This document shows, piece by piece, positions 27,723 through 36,092 of a stretch of 64,000 nt of DNA. The translations under genes and the position numbers were made by a program. This DNA is from SAR202 cluster bacterium bin22. Lineage in GTDB: Bacteria > Chloroflexota > Dehalococcoidia > Lucifugimonadales > UBA3495. The stretch covers positions 38,541 to 102,540 of the forward strand of contig MPMM01000012.1 of the NCBI GenBank assembly GCA_002238505.1, written 5' to 3'. Position 1 is the stretch's first letter. Every line of letters begins with the position of its first letter. Under the pieces are notes generated by a model. That model saw only the letters and a list, made by a program, of their open reading frames with translations. It ran no database searches and was not told where the DNA came from.

Positions 27723-28797
27723 TCAGGCAAGAGGACTATACGCGGCAGCAACGGCCGCTATCCTGGCAACGCTGCTCACGCTGGCAACAGCCTGTATGGG
27801 CTCCAACGGAGACGTGCTGCCGTCAGAGCAACCGCCGACAGAGGTACCGCTGCCACCGCTGGCGACCGCAGTGCCGCCACCCGAACCGCCAACGCCGGTA
27901 CTTGAAACAAACCAAGCCGACGCGCCAAACGATGCCGCGGACGACCTGGAAACCAGGTTGGACGAAATCGCAAGGGCGATGGAGGAACGGCGCGAGGAGC
28001 TCCAGAACAGCCGTACCAGGGCAGAGGACCGAGGGACTACCCCGCCGGTAACCAGCCGCTCCGCGGAACTGGAATCAGACGCCGGGACAAAGCACACCGT
28101 GCCGCAGAGCTCACTGGCAACAACGGTGGCAGAGGCGCTACGGAACGCCACCGCAACCCCGGAACCAACGGCGACCCCCAAACCGACAGCGACAGCGCTG
28201 CCCACGGCAACAACGGCTCCGACACCAACTACGCCGCCACCGGCAACGCGCCGCCCGACGCCAACAGCGATACCGACACAAGTACCGCCCACGCCGGGAC
28301 CTACGCCTACGCCCACCCGGGTCCCAAGAGAGCTGGAGACCTACGTCAGCGAAACACTCGGCTTCGAAATAAAGGCGCCCACCCGCTGGGTGAGCTGGAC
28401 CGAGGATGAGCGGATGACCATAGCCAGCGACCTGGAGGACGAGACCCGGATAACCGTGCAACGGTACGACGTCAGCAAGGGAACCTCCCTGGCGGGCTTC
28501 GCTGACGGATACATCCAGCGGGAGCTGCTGAGCAAGGCAGGAGACTGGACCACCTACAGCCAGCAGAGCGCATACGGAACCTACTCCAACGGCCAGAACG
28601 TAATCCGGGTGAGCTTCCTCAGACAGATCGACCTGGGAAGCTGCCGGGAAAACGCCAGGGTACAGCTCGCAAGGTCCCGGCTGCACCCGGCAAAGGAAAG
28701 CGGCTACGCCGTAACCATATCCATCTGCCGGGGCAACGAGGAGCTGGACAGCACCGACGCCATTGCCATCATGGAAAGCTTCACCGAGCCCGGCTAG
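27700..28797 (+). CDS. Lipoprotein with Thr/Pro-rich stalk and PsbP-like C-terminal domain
   Basis: 365 aa from GTG 27700. The signal segment YAAATAAILATLLTLATAC ends in a lipobox. Residues 45-210 are a low-complexity stalk with many TP, PT and TAT repeats, typical of surface spacers. The C-terminal 150 residues (LGFEIKAPTRWVSWTEDE, YIQRELLSKAGDW, SISTICRG-like end) resemble PsbP/DUF1795-like domains that often cap exported lipoproteins. It is probably displayed at the cell surface. The repetitive stalk is the part most prone to assembly error. Confidence 0.75.
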   Translation: MNTRTKTDQARGLYAAATAAILATLLTLATACMGSNGDVLPSEQPPTEVPLPPLATAVPPPEPPTPVLETNQADAPNDAADDLETRLDEIARAMEERREELQNSRTRAEDRGTTPPVTSRSAELESDAGTKHTVPQSSLATTVAEALRNATATPEPTATPKPTATALPTATTAPTPTTPPPATRRPTPTAIPTQVPPTPGPTPTPTRVPRELETYVSETLGFEIKAPTRWVSWTEDERMTIASDLEDETRITVQRYDVSKGTSLAGFADGYIQRELLSKAGDWTTYSQQSAYGTYSNGQNVIRVSFLRQIDLGSCRENARVQLARSRLHPAKESGYAVTISICRGNEELDSTDAIAIMESFTEPG

Positions 28798-28833
28798 GAG
28801 AAAGAAAGAAAAGAAAGGGGAGAAATCGGGAAA

Positions 28834-28855
28834 GCAGCCCGCATAGCAGGGCTGC
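28834..28855. terminator. Hairpin after the lipoprotein gene
   Basis: GCAGCCC (28834-28840) pairs with GGGCTGC (28849-28855) across an 8-nt loop, 37 bp after the lipoprotein stop. No T-run follows, so it is only a candidate terminator. Confidence 0.4.
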
Positions 28856-28894
28856 CGGGCGACAGGAACAGAGCCAGTCTAGGAGGCCAGAGTC

Positions 28895-29056
28895 ATGTCG
28901 TCGACACCTGATTACAAACCTGAAGACCACAAAGAGAGGGAACCCTCCCAGGAGGGAAGCGCGCTGGGCAGGCTGATACTTCAGGTCGCGCTGATAGCCA
29001 TCGGAGTCAGCCTGATAAACGCCGGGTGCCAGCACCTGGGGGCAGCACTGCAATGA
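28895..29056 (+). CDS. 53-aa single-pass membrane protein
   Basis: ATG 28895 lies 8 bp after AGGAGG. The product starts with a charged segment (MSSTPDYKPEDHKEREPSQE), followed by a hydrophobic helix (LGRLILQVALIAIGVSLINA) and ends GCQHLGAALQ. It is probably a small inner-membrane protein. The stop overlaps the next ATG (ATGA at 29053), so the two are coupled. The strong ribosome site makes the call good despite its size. Confidence 0.7.
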   Translation: MSSTPDYKPEDHKEREPSQEGSALGRLILQVALIAIGVSLINAGCQHLGAALQ

Positions 29057-29418
29057 AATCCAAAGTGAAGCCTCGTAAAATGCTGATCGAACACGTCGAG
29101 CTGAAATGCAAAGGCCGAGCCGACCGGATAACCATCTGGGCAACCCTAGTGGAAGGAGACGAAAAACGGCTCGACGCGACCGTAACCTACAAGCAGGAAA
29201 ACAAGTCTGAATGGCTGCGCTTCGGCAGGATTATGAAGGGCGCAGGAGGCAGCATCCAGCTCGGCCGGAAGAACCAGCCAGCCCGGGAGAGCTATTACCG
29301 GAGAGCCCTGATCGGGCACGTCATGACCGGTCCGCTCAAGAGCGACCGGATACAGCCATGCCGGGACAAGAACGAAGCCAAGGAAGTGAAAATAAAAGAT
29401 GAGGGAAAAGACCTTTAA
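29053..29418 (+). CDS. Hypothetical basic protein
   Basis: 121 aa from ATG 29053, overlapping the small membrane-protein gene. Very rich in Lys and Arg (MKSKVKPRKMLIEHVELKCK at the start), with IWATLVEGDEKRLDATVTY in the middle. The N-terminal half looks beta-rich. No family recognised. Confidence 0.65.
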   Translation: MKSKVKPRKMLIEHVELKCKGRADRITIWATLVEGDEKRLDATVTYKQENKSEWLRFGRIMKGAGGSIQLGRKNQPARESYYRRALIGHVMTGPLKSDRIQPCRDKNEAKEVKIKDEGKDL

Positions 29419-29878
29419 CATGGTCGTGGTTTGCACCGGACTCCACACCCTGGAGGAATTCAGGATCAACGCCGACATCGACTCCTGCAACCACGGGATG
29501 TCAATCATCAGCCGGAGCGCCACCAAGACAGAGAGCGGCTGGCACATGGCCATAGGCGCAGCCTTCGAGGGAATGATCCTGAACTGCCGCCGGTGCGGCA
29601 ACAACGCCCTCAGCGAGGAGGGAGGCGACGCCTTCATATACCTGCCGGATAACCACGCCGAATACAGGATCGAAGGGGCAATGAGCGAGACTTCCGGCGC
29701 CTTCGAACACTACGTGAGCCCGGGGATCAGGAGCGAGGAAAGGGAAAGCGACGCGCGGATAACCTCCGTCAGCTGCATGACCTGCATCGAATCAAGCACC
29801 GGCGAGCTGGTACGGGATTACTACGATACGGGCACCATCCTCCGACCTCTGGCCAGGCAGGTGGCGGGCCTGCCATGA
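29399..29878 (+). CDS. Hypothetical protein with Cys pairs
   Basis: 159 aa; overlaps the preceding gene by 20 bp. CRRCGNNAL near residue 62 and SCMTCIES near 124 form two CxxC pairs, probably binding zinc. ATG 29420 is an alternative start. The end overlaps the next gene (ATGA at 29875). No family recognised. Confidence 0.65.
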   Translation: MREKTFNMVVVCTGLHTLEEFRINADIDSCNHGMSIISRSATKTESGWHMAIGAAFEGMILNCRRCGNNALSEEGGDAFIYLPDNHAEYRIEGAMSETSGAFEHYVSPGIRSEERESDARITSVSCMTCIESSTGELVRDYYDTGTILRPLARQVAGLP

Positions 29879-30414
29879 AGGACTTCGGCATGAGCAACGC
29901 GCCGAGGGACGGACTTCCGGAACTCTCCAGAACAGCGCTGAAGCTGGGCCTCCTGACTGGACTAAGCGTGACCGTAGGCCTCACGACCGATCCCAGGTGG
30001 ATTTACAACCTGATCGGACCGGTCCACCCGGTATATTTCATGCTCGCCACCGGCGCCGTTACGACCGGAATATTCCTTTGGTGCGCCGCAGCGACCGGCA
30101 GGGCAAGGGATGAAGCTGACAGCCCCAAAAACCGCTCAGCGCTGGAACACCTGACCAGGGCATGGTACGGGCTGGCAGTGACCATGAGCCTGCTGCCGGT
30201 GGTCTACCTGCTGATAGCACCGACAAGGGAAGTCCTCCACTGGGCGTGGCTGATGGGGCTGCCCTACGGACCCGAACAGCACGAAGCCACCCGGTTCGGG
30301 ATAGACCTGGTCTGCGCGTGGAGCAAGATGGGCGCCGCAAGCTCACTGGGAGCCCTGGGCACCGCCGGAGTAGTGCGGCTATGCCACCAGAACCAGAACA
30401 AAGAGAGGGACTGA
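29875..30414 (+). CDS. Multi-pass membrane protein
   Basis: 179 aa with four likely membrane segments: around residues 22-36 (LKLGLLTGLSVTVGL), 50-70 (VYFMLATGAVTTGIFLWCAA), 98-116 (LAVTMSLLPVVYLLIA) and 155-172 (SSLGALGTAGVVRL). The loops are charged. No family recognised. It ends a four-gene overlapping run that starts at 28895 and is closed by the hairpin at 30449. Confidence 0.7.
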   Translation: MKDFGMSNAPRDGLPELSRTALKLGLLTGLSVTVGLTTDPRWIYNLIGPVHPVYFMLATGAVTTGIFLWCAAATGRARDEADSPKNRSALEHLTRAWYGLAVTMSLLPVVYLLIAPTREVLHWAWLMGLPYGPEQHEATRFGIDLVCAWSKMGAASSLGALGTAGVVRLCHQNQNKERD

Positions 30415-30448
30415 CGGAATCCTAAAAAAAGAATAAGCAACCACGAGA

Positions 30449-30486
30449 AGCGGGGCGTCCCAACCGGGGCGCCCCGCTCCATTTTG
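30449..30486 (+). terminator. Probable intrinsic terminator
   Basis: AGCGGGGCG (30449-30457) pairs with CGCCCCGCT (30470-30478), and the stem can be extended by inner CCC/GGG pairs. It is followed by CCATTTT at 30480-30485. It closes the run of overlapping genes from 28895 and precedes ligA. The T-run is short. Confidence 0.6.
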
Positions 30487-30504
30487 CAACGGAGGGCCAA
30501 CCCC

Positions 30505-32583
30505 ATGACCATGACCCGGACCGATGACGACCACGCGGTGCTGGAGGACCTGAAAGCCCAGGTGCGAAGGCATAACCACCTCTACTACCTAGCCAACCAG
30601 CCAGAGATCAGCGACGAAGAATACGACGATATCATCCGCCAGATAAAGGAGTTGGAAGAGAAGACCGGCTACCAGGAGCCGACGTCTCCGACAAGGACCG
30701 TGGGCGCGGCGCCCAGCGCCCAGTTCAGCACAACGAAGCATCCGGAGCCGATGCTGAGCCTGGGCAACATGACCAGCGAAAAGGATTTTCGGAGCTGGCT
30801 GCGGAGCAAAAGCGTAAACCGCCAGGGCCGGCTCACCGCCGAGGCCAAAATCGACGGCATCGCAATAAGACTGGAGTACCACCAGGGCAACCTGGCGCTG
30901 GCCGCAACACGGGGCGACGGAACCAGCGGGGAGATCGTAACCGAGAACGTGCGGGGAATTCCCGCAATACCCCAACGGCTGATCGGAGAGGTGCCCGCCG
31001 TACTGGCGGTGCGGGGCGAGATATACATGCCGCGCAGCGGCTTCGCCATCTACAACGCCGAAAGGGCAGAGCGGGGCGAGGAACCGCTGGCCAACCCGCG
31101 AAACGGCGCGGCGGGCGCAGTGCGCCAAAAGGACCCCTCGGAGACGGCCCGCAGACCCCTGCTCTTCTACGCCTACACGCTGGAAAATCCGCCCGAGCCG
31201 ATAAAGACCCAGGAGCACGCCCTGTCCTGGATGTCCATCCTGGGACTGCCGACCAACCCGCTAACGCTGGTCTGCGCCGACGAAGGGGAGGCGATCAGGG
31301 CCTTCCAGTCCATCGAGGACCGGCGAGACCACCTGGACTATGACATCGACGGCGTAGTCTTCAAGGTCAACGACCTGAAGCAGCAGGAGGCCGCCGGCGC
31401 AACTTCCCACGAACCCCGGTGGGCCATCGCCTGGAAGTTCGCCAGCGAACGGGCAATCACCACGCTGCAAAAGATCGAAATAAGCCAGGGAAGGTTCGGA
31501 CGGCTAACCCCGGTGGCGGTACTGGAGCCGGTTCACATCGGCGGCGTAACCATCGAGAGGGCCAGCCTCCACAACGAGACCGACGTCCGGAAGAAGAATA
31601 TCCGGGCCGGGAGCCAGGTCGTCATCGAACGGGCCGGGGACGTGATACCCCAGGTAACCGGGCCGGCGTCGCCGCGACAGGCCGAGACCATGCCGGAATT
31701 CAAAATGCCATCAAACTGCCCGGACTGCGAGGGACCGGTAACCACCAAGCCCGGCGAAACCGGACACTGGTGCGCCGCCACAGACTGTCCCGGGAGGCTG
31801 CCAGCCCAGATCAAATCCCTGGTAGGCAGGGACGCGATGGACGTCGACGGGATCGGAGACGTGATGTGCGAAGCCATCGCGGCCATGGACGTGGAACACG
31901 ACCCGGAACGGCCAGCGGAAAACCGCTCGGCCGCCAAGCTATACCTGCTGACCCTCAGCCAACTGGCCAGCCTGCCCGGGTCCGGGCCAAAGAACGCCCG
32001 CAACCTGCAGGAGCGCCTGGCCGAGTCCCAAAACCGGCCCCTAGCCAACGTCCTCTACTCCCTCGGCATCGAGAGAATGGGGCGCAGCGTCTGCCGGAAA
32101 CTGGCGGCACGCTATCAGAGCGTTGACCAGGTGATCCGGGAGAATCCGAGCACATTCCTGAACATGGAGGGAATAGGACCAAAGATTGCCGAAAGCATGA
32201 GGATGGGACTCACGTCCCGCGAGGTCCGGGCAACGGTGGAAATAATGCGCCGCTGCGGCGTCAGGGCAATCGAGGGCCTGGTCAGCCCTGACCAAACAGA
32301 AGAGGCGAACCAAATCAAGATAACGGAGGAAACAATGACCGTTAAGCACGGCAGGTTCGACGGCGAGAACGTCGTGGTGACCGGGAAGATTGAAAATATG
32401 ACCCGGGTGGACGTTGAAAGACTGATCCACCAACAGGGCGGGGACACGTCCAGCTCTGTCAACGCCAAAACCACCCTGCTGGTGGTAGGAGAGAAGCCCG
32501 GCAGCAAGCTGAACAAGGCGCGAAGCCTGAATATTCCCATCATAACCGAGGAAGAGTTCTTCGAACGGATGAAGGCCGCCTGA
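30505..32583 (+). CDS. ligA: NAD-dependent DNA ligase with BRCT domain
   Basis: 692 aa from ATG 30505, 8 bp after GGAGGG. Domain Ia with YYLANQPEISDEEYD; adenylation motif AKIDG with Lys115; RGDGTSGE; RGEIYM; WKFASER. The four-Cys zinc finger (CPDC near 405, then CAATDC) is followed by helix-hairpin-helix repeats. A BRCT domain fills about 612-690 (VVVTGKIENM to EEEFFERM). All expected catalytic residues are present, so it should be active in sealing nicks during replication. Full-length LigA is unusual on plasmids but common on very large phages and phage-plasmids. Confidence 0.97.
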   Translation: MTMTRTDDDHAVLEDLKAQVRRHNHLYYLANQPEISDEEYDDIIRQIKELEEKTGYQEPTSPTRTVGAAPSAQFSTTKHPEPMLSLGNMTSEKDFRSWLRSKSVNRQGRLTAEAKIDGIAIRLEYHQGNLALAATRGDGTSGEIVTENVRGIPAIPQRLIGEVPAVLAVRGEIYMPRSGFAIYNAERAERGEEPLANPRNGAAGAVRQKDPSETARRPLLFYAYTLENPPEPIKTQEHALSWMSILGLPTNPLTLVCADEGEAIRAFQSIEDRRDHLDYDIDGVVFKVNDLKQQEAAGATSHEPRWAIAWKFASERAITTLQKIEISQGRFGRLTPVAVLEPVHIGGVTIERASLHNETDVRKKNIRAGSQVVIERAGDVIPQVTGPASPRQAETMPEFKMPSNCPDCEGPVTTKPGETGHWCAATDCPGRLPAQIKSLVGRDAMDVDGIGDVMCEAIAAMDVEHDPERPAENRSAAKLYLLTLSQLASLPGSGPKNARNLQERLAESQNRPLANVLYSLGIERMGRSVCRKLAARYQSVDQVIRENPSTFLNMEGIGPKIAESMRMGLTSREVRATVEIMRRCGVRAIEGLVSPDQTEEANQIKITEETMTVKHGRFDGENVVVTGKIENMTRVDVERLIHQQGGDTSSSVNAKTTLLVVGEKPGSKLNKARSLNIPIITEEEFFERMKAA

Positions 32584-32624
32584 TCCGGCGGTAAGAATCT
32601 CAGCAACCGCATCGAATTGAGAAA

Positions 32625-32648
32625 GCCCGGGCCCATAACGGCCCGGGC
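32625..32648. terminator. Hairpin after ligA
   Basis: GCCCGGGCC (32625-32633) and GGCCCGGGC (32640-32648) form a perfect 9-bp stem with a 6-nt loop. It lies between ligA and the SRAP gene, on one strand. There is no T-run. Confidence 0.5.
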
Positions 32649-32683
32649 CGTCAAGCCACAGCCAGCAACAGGAGGAACGCCCA

Positions 32684-33340
32684 ATGTGCGGTAGGTACGT
32701 GCTGACCGCAGACAGCGATGGACTCCAGGCCCGATTCGGATTCCGCACCCAGAGCGACGAACCCTACATCAGTTACAACATAGCCCCCAACCGGCTGGTG
32801 CCCGTGATCTATAGCGACCCGACGGGTCGGAGCATGAAGAACTGTCGCTGGGGACTCCCCAACAGGGACGGAGGAAAGCCACTGATCAATGCCAAGAGCG
32901 AAACGCTTACCATCAAGCCCACCTTCAGCCAGGCTTTCCGCGCCAGCCGATGCATCGTACCGGCCAACGGCTTCTACGAATGGTCCAGGGAACGGGGCAA
33001 GGCATGCCCCCACTTCGTATCGACCGCGGACGGCGAAACCTTCGCCATGGCCGGGCTGATGGTCAGGCAGAGGCATGCAGCGGGACCGCACAGTATCTCA
33101 GTCGTGATAATCACGACCGACAGCTCCGAAAACCTGCGCGGGATCCACCACCGGATGCCGGCAATCCTCACTGCCAACACGATAGACATGTGGCTCGAGG
33201 CCGGAGCGGACCGCGGCGCGGAGCTGGCAAAGCTTCTCAAACCGACGCCGGCGGAGCTGATCCAATTCCACCGGGTAAGCAACAGGGTGAACAACGCCGG
33301 AAACGACGGCCCCGAACTGATCCAGCGGACCGGAAATTAG
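32684..33340 (+). CDS. SRAP domain (HMCES/YedK) abasic-site shield protein
   Basis: 218 aa. Catalytic Cys2 follows the initiator Met (MCGRYVLT). Other family signatures are present: NIAPNRLVPV, CRWGLPN, NAKSETL, RCIVPANGFYEW and GIHHRMPAIL, with the conserved Asn, Glu and His. SRAP proteins form a covalent link with abasic sites in single-stranded DNA and protect them from cleavage. This complements the uracil-DNA glycosylase, which makes abasic sites. AGGAGG lies just before the ATG. Confidence 0.95.
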   Translation: MCGRYVLTADSDGLQARFGFRTQSDEPYISYNIAPNRLVPVIYSDPTGRSMKNCRWGLPNRDGGKPLINAKSETLTIKPTFSQAFRASRCIVPANGFYEWSRERGKACPHFVSTADGETFAMAGLMVRQRHAAGPHSISVVIITTDSSENLRGIHHRMPAILTANTIDMWLEAGADRGAELAKLLKPTPAELIQFHRVSNRVNNAGNDGPELIQRTGN

Positions 33341-33381
33341 CCAGAAGGCCACAAGGAAAACGGCCAAAGACGGCCGGTTAA

Positions 33382-33401
33382 GAAGGCGGGAAGCCGCCTT
33401 C
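33382..33401. terminator. Hairpin after the SRAP gene
   Basis: GAAGGCGG, a GAAG loop, then CCGCCTTC, a perfect 8-bp stem 41 bp after the SRAP stop, followed by CCATTAAG. Candidate terminator with a poor T-run. The rest of the 213-bp gap before the next gene shows nothing else clear. Confidence 0.45.
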
Positions 33402-33553
33402 CCATTAAGAGATTAACCGGAAAAGGGCAAGCCCCCGCCCAGCGGACGGGCGAAGAACCGACGCGACTCCAAACCTGAATACGGAACGGAGAGACGGAGA
33501 CAGATGACAAGAATTCTGCTGCCACAGCACATACCCCGAAGAGGAGTACCACC

Positions 33554-34090
33554 ATGAAAAAGCCCCAGGTGAAGAAGAAAGAGAGCAAATCGGCCCAAAG
33601 ACGGGCCAAAAACCGGGCAGAGCAGCGCAGGGAAAAGGAACTGCTGCAGCCCAGGAACGTCGATAGGAGCGATGCCGGCCCGAAGACGGCCACCGAGGAC
33701 CACCAAGCCATAGAGCTAGCAACGCCGGTCAACGGAGAACGCTGCGAAGCGAGCATACCAACCACAGCTGGAGAGATAGACCCCCACAGGGCAACCGACG
33801 CCCTCGAATCGCCGAGAGAAAGACGGCCATCCATCGCCGGAATTAAGGACAGGTCCAGCCTGCCGCACGGCGAGGACCGAAGAACAATAAGAGAATCAAA
33901 GCTTCCGCCGGCCCGTCCCGGGCCCGGGGAGCCTAGACTGGTGATTACCACGACCCGGGGCCGCAACACCGCGGCCATCCGACAGTGCCTGGGCTGCGAG
34001 CAATACTTCGCCAGCGACGGGCCCAGCCAGCTCTACTGCTGCGTGAGCTGCTACATGAAATTGAAAACAGCCGGGGCAGACCGGCCCTGA
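33554..34090 (+). CDS. Basic protein with C-terminal zinc ribbon
   Basis: 178 aa. The N-terminal 30 residues are almost all Lys, Arg, Gln and Glu (MKKPQVKKKESKSAQRRAKN). The middle is disordered in appearance. The C-terminus has CLGCEQYFASDG and then CCVSCYMK, a zinc ribbon of the type used to bind DNA or RNA. No family recognised. Confidence 0.65.
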   Translation: MKKPQVKKKESKSAQRRAKNRAEQRREKELLQPRNVDRSDAGPKTATEDHQAIELATPVNGERCEASIPTTAGEIDPHRATDALESPRERRPSIAGIKDRSSLPHGEDRRTIRESKLPPARPGPGEPRLVITTTRGRNTAAIRQCLGCEQYFASDGPSQLYCCVSCYMKLKTAGADRP

Positions 34091-34126
34091 GATAAAGGAC
34101 CGCCCGCCCCAAAGAAGGAGTAAACG

Positions 34127-34327
34127 GTGACCGAACCAAACCTCATGGCGCCGCAGGCGCCAGCCCAGCAAAGCGAGGAAAAGGTGAGAGCCCAGCCCGG
34201 GCAGCAACAGCAGGCCCGCGGCCAGAAGATCCTCACCGAGCACCAGCTGCACGAAGCCAGCACCCTGTGCCCCGAATGCGGCTTCGCCTACTGGAACGAG
34301 GAGCCCTGCGCCCAGCACCAACGTTAA
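34127..34327 (+). CDS. Small zinc-binding protein
   Basis: 66 aa from GTG 34127, after GAAGGAG. The first 35 residues are Gln/Ala/Pro-rich. The C-terminal part has CPECGFAYWNEEPCAQH, with three Cys and a His able to bind zinc. No family recognised. Confidence 0.6.
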   Translation: MTEPNLMAPQAPAQQSEEKVRAQPGQQQQARGQKILTEHQLHEASTLCPECGFAYWNEEPCAQHQR

Positions 34328-34385
34328 GTCCAGGCGCAAATACCCGAAACAGAGATTCTAACAAAAAAAAGGGAGGATTCGAACC

Positions 34386-34523
34386 ATGAAGAACCTGATA
34401 AACAAGCTGGCCAGCCACCTGAAGAGCATGACCTTTCCGACCCCCCACGTCACCAACGAGATGGGCGGCTACCACAGCCAGCGCGAGAGGGAGATGATCC
34501 GGCTCAACCACATCGACATCTAA
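34386..34523 (+). CDS. 45-aa hypothetical protein
   Basis: ATG 34386 lies 9 bp after GGGAGG. The product begins MKNLINKLASHLKSMTF and ends REREMIRLNHIDI; the first part is an amphipathic helix. The good ribosome site and position at the end of a + strand run support it, but the small size keeps it uncertain. Confidence 0.5.
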   Translation: MKNLINKLASHLKSMTFPTPHVTNEMGGYHSQREREMIRLNHIDI

Positions 34524-34564
34524 GACCGGCCGGTCAAAAGAAGGGGCCCACGAATACGGGCCCC
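34524..34564. terminator. Palindrome and hairpin between convergent genes
   Basis: A perfect 12-bp palindrome GACCGGCCGGTC (34524-34535) is followed by GGGGCCC (34543-34549) pairing with GGGCCCC (34558-34564). It lies between the convergent 34386 and 34595 genes and could stop transcription from both sides. Confidence 0.5.
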
Positions 34565-34594
34565 CCAAAGCACCCCTGCAGAGCAACCTGACCC

Positions 34595-35344
34595 TTAAAG
34601 GGAAGACTCTGAGCCAGGATAGGGGGCTGGAAACTCAGACCACTCGCGGCCGTCAAGCTCACGGCCACCGGCCGCCGGTACGAAGCCACCCCACTGCTTG
34701 AAGAAAAAGGCCACGTCCGCCGAAACACACGCATCCCGAACCGACCGGACCCAGCAGGCCTGCATCTTACGGCACCGCGGGCCGCTCTCGCCGCCAACGA
34801 CAACCCAGTGAAGACGGGACAGGGAAGAACCCATTTGCACCGGACCAAGCAGCGGCTCCAGGGACACAAAGCGTACCGCAGCAGGAACCTCAACGAGGAG
34901 AGGAAGCCGCCGGTCGGCCCAATACTGGTTCTCGACCGATACCCCCATCCACAGATTCGACGGCCACGGTAAATCGGAAGACATCGCCAGAAGACGCTCC
35001 GGCCGTTTGGTCAGGAGCTGAAAGACGTGCCAGTCAGCCGCCTGCATCATCTGGAAGACCTCCAAGATGAACTCGTCAGGCACTTCCTCGTGAAAGAGGT
35101 CGGACATACTGTTCACGAAAATGCGGCGGCCGCGCCGCCAGGAGAGAGGAAGCCGCAAGCGGTCGGAATGCAAGACTACCTCGGACACCCCCGGCAGGAA
35201 GGCCGGGCCCCGCTTGAATCGCAGGGTCACAGCCTCAGCATAGCAGTGGGCGCAGCCCGGACTGACCTTGGTGCAACCCGTAACCGGATTCAGGGTGGAA
35301 TCGGTCCACTCGATTGAAGAACGCTCAGACACAGGCACCCCCAT
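34595..35344 (-). CDS. DUF5131 (phage Gp37/Gp68-like) protein
   Basis: 249 aa. SSIEWTDSTLNPVTGCTKVS near the start, then PGCAHCYAEAVTLRF, giving three Cys that resemble a radical-SAM-type cluster. Other family signatures are FVNSMSDLFHEEVPDEF, FQLLTKRPERL, WMGVSVENQYW, FVSLEPLLG, VVVGGESGPRCR and FFFKQWGG. The family is common in phages and actinobacterial or Chloroflexota mobile elements; its activity is not established. Homologs suggest that the true start may be one of the GTG codons 9-15 bp inside. Confidence 0.88.
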   Translation of the reverse strand: MGVPVSERSSIEWTDSTLNPVTGCTKVSPGCAHCYAEAVTLRFKRGPAFLPGVSEVVLHSDRLRLPLSWRRGRRIFVNSMSDLFHEEVPDEFILEVFQMMQAADWHVFQLLTKRPERLLAMSSDLPWPSNLWMGVSVENQYWADRRLPLLVEVPAAVRFVSLEPLLGPVQMGSSLSRLHWVVVGGESGPRCRKMQACWVRSVRDACVSADVAFFFKQWGGFVPAAGGRELDGREWSEFPAPYPGSESSL

Positions 35345-35520
35345 ATTTCGCAGGCTAATACAACAGACCTGATGGGTACATTAAGACCGTCGCAGACACA
35401 CGCGTCAAGCGGCAACTGTCAGTGACAATCGCCGGTTCGGAAAAACCCCGCCCCGAGAGTTCGTAGTAAACTACGGGAAAACCAGCGGGCCAGCCACGGC
35501 ACCGCAAGGAGCGGCCAGCG
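35345..35520. promoter_or_regulatory. Divergent intergenic region with two palindromes
   Basis: This 176-bp gap separates the minus-strand DUF5131 gene from the + strand HTH gene. It contains TGTCAGTGACA (35417-35427, perfect) and CGTAGTAAACTACG (35462-35475, perfect). Both are candidate operators, possibly for the HTH protein that follows. No convincing -35/-10 pair is visible. Confidence 0.4.
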
Positions 35521-36054
35521 ATGCTCAAGACCGCGGCGACGACGGAAAGAAAAAAGCAGCCCAGACAGGCAAGGGCAAAGAAAGGCTGCGCCCATCACTG
35601 GATCGTCGAGAAGGAGGCCGACGAAGACGGCTTCTGCCGAGGGCAGTGCAAACACTGCGGCGACACCAAGAACTTCGCAAAGAACGTAACTGACCGGGAG
35701 GACCAGGCCGAGGACTGGAAGAAAAACCTGAACCTCAGCGGCGCAAAGAATACCCAGAAGGTACACCAGAAGAAATACTGGCTGGCAGTAATAGCCCAAA
35801 TGCAGGCCGACGGCAGGACCAGCGAGGAAATAGCCGTGTCAACGGAACTGAACAGGACCACCGCCACCAGCTACCTCAACGAAATCAAGCTCATGGAAGG
35901 GACCCACAGCCAGTTCGACATGACCGAATACCTGGCCTGCAGAAACGGGGGAATGAAAAGGTCGGAGATTGCCCAAAAAATGCGGATAACCAGCGAGACC
36001 GTGGCCAAACTGGCCAGGCACGCTACACTATGCCCGTTCTGCAACCAGAACTGA
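35521..36054 (+). CDS. Zinc-ribbon / helix-turn-helix DNA-binding protein
   Basis: 177 aa. The N-terminus is basic, followed by CAHHWIVEKE and CRGQCKHCG, a zinc site. Two helix-turn-helix-like segments follow: DGRTSEEIAVSTELNRTTAT near 102-121 and GGMKRSEIAQKMRITSETVA near 143-162. A final CPFC lies at the C-terminus. It is probably a sequence-specific regulator, and its promoter region holds two palindromes that could be its own targets. Confidence 0.75.
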   Translation: MLKTAATTERKKQPRQARAKKGCAHHWIVEKEADEDGFCRGQCKHCGDTKNFAKNVTDREDQAEDWKKNLNLSGAKNTQKVHQKKYWLAVIAQMQADGRTSEEIAVSTELNRTTATSYLNEIKLMEGTHSQFDMTEYLACRNGGMKRSEIAQKMRITSETVAKLARHATLCPFCNQN

Positions 36055-36092
36055 AGGGCCGGCCGTGCACCGGCCAACAGGACAACCAGAAC

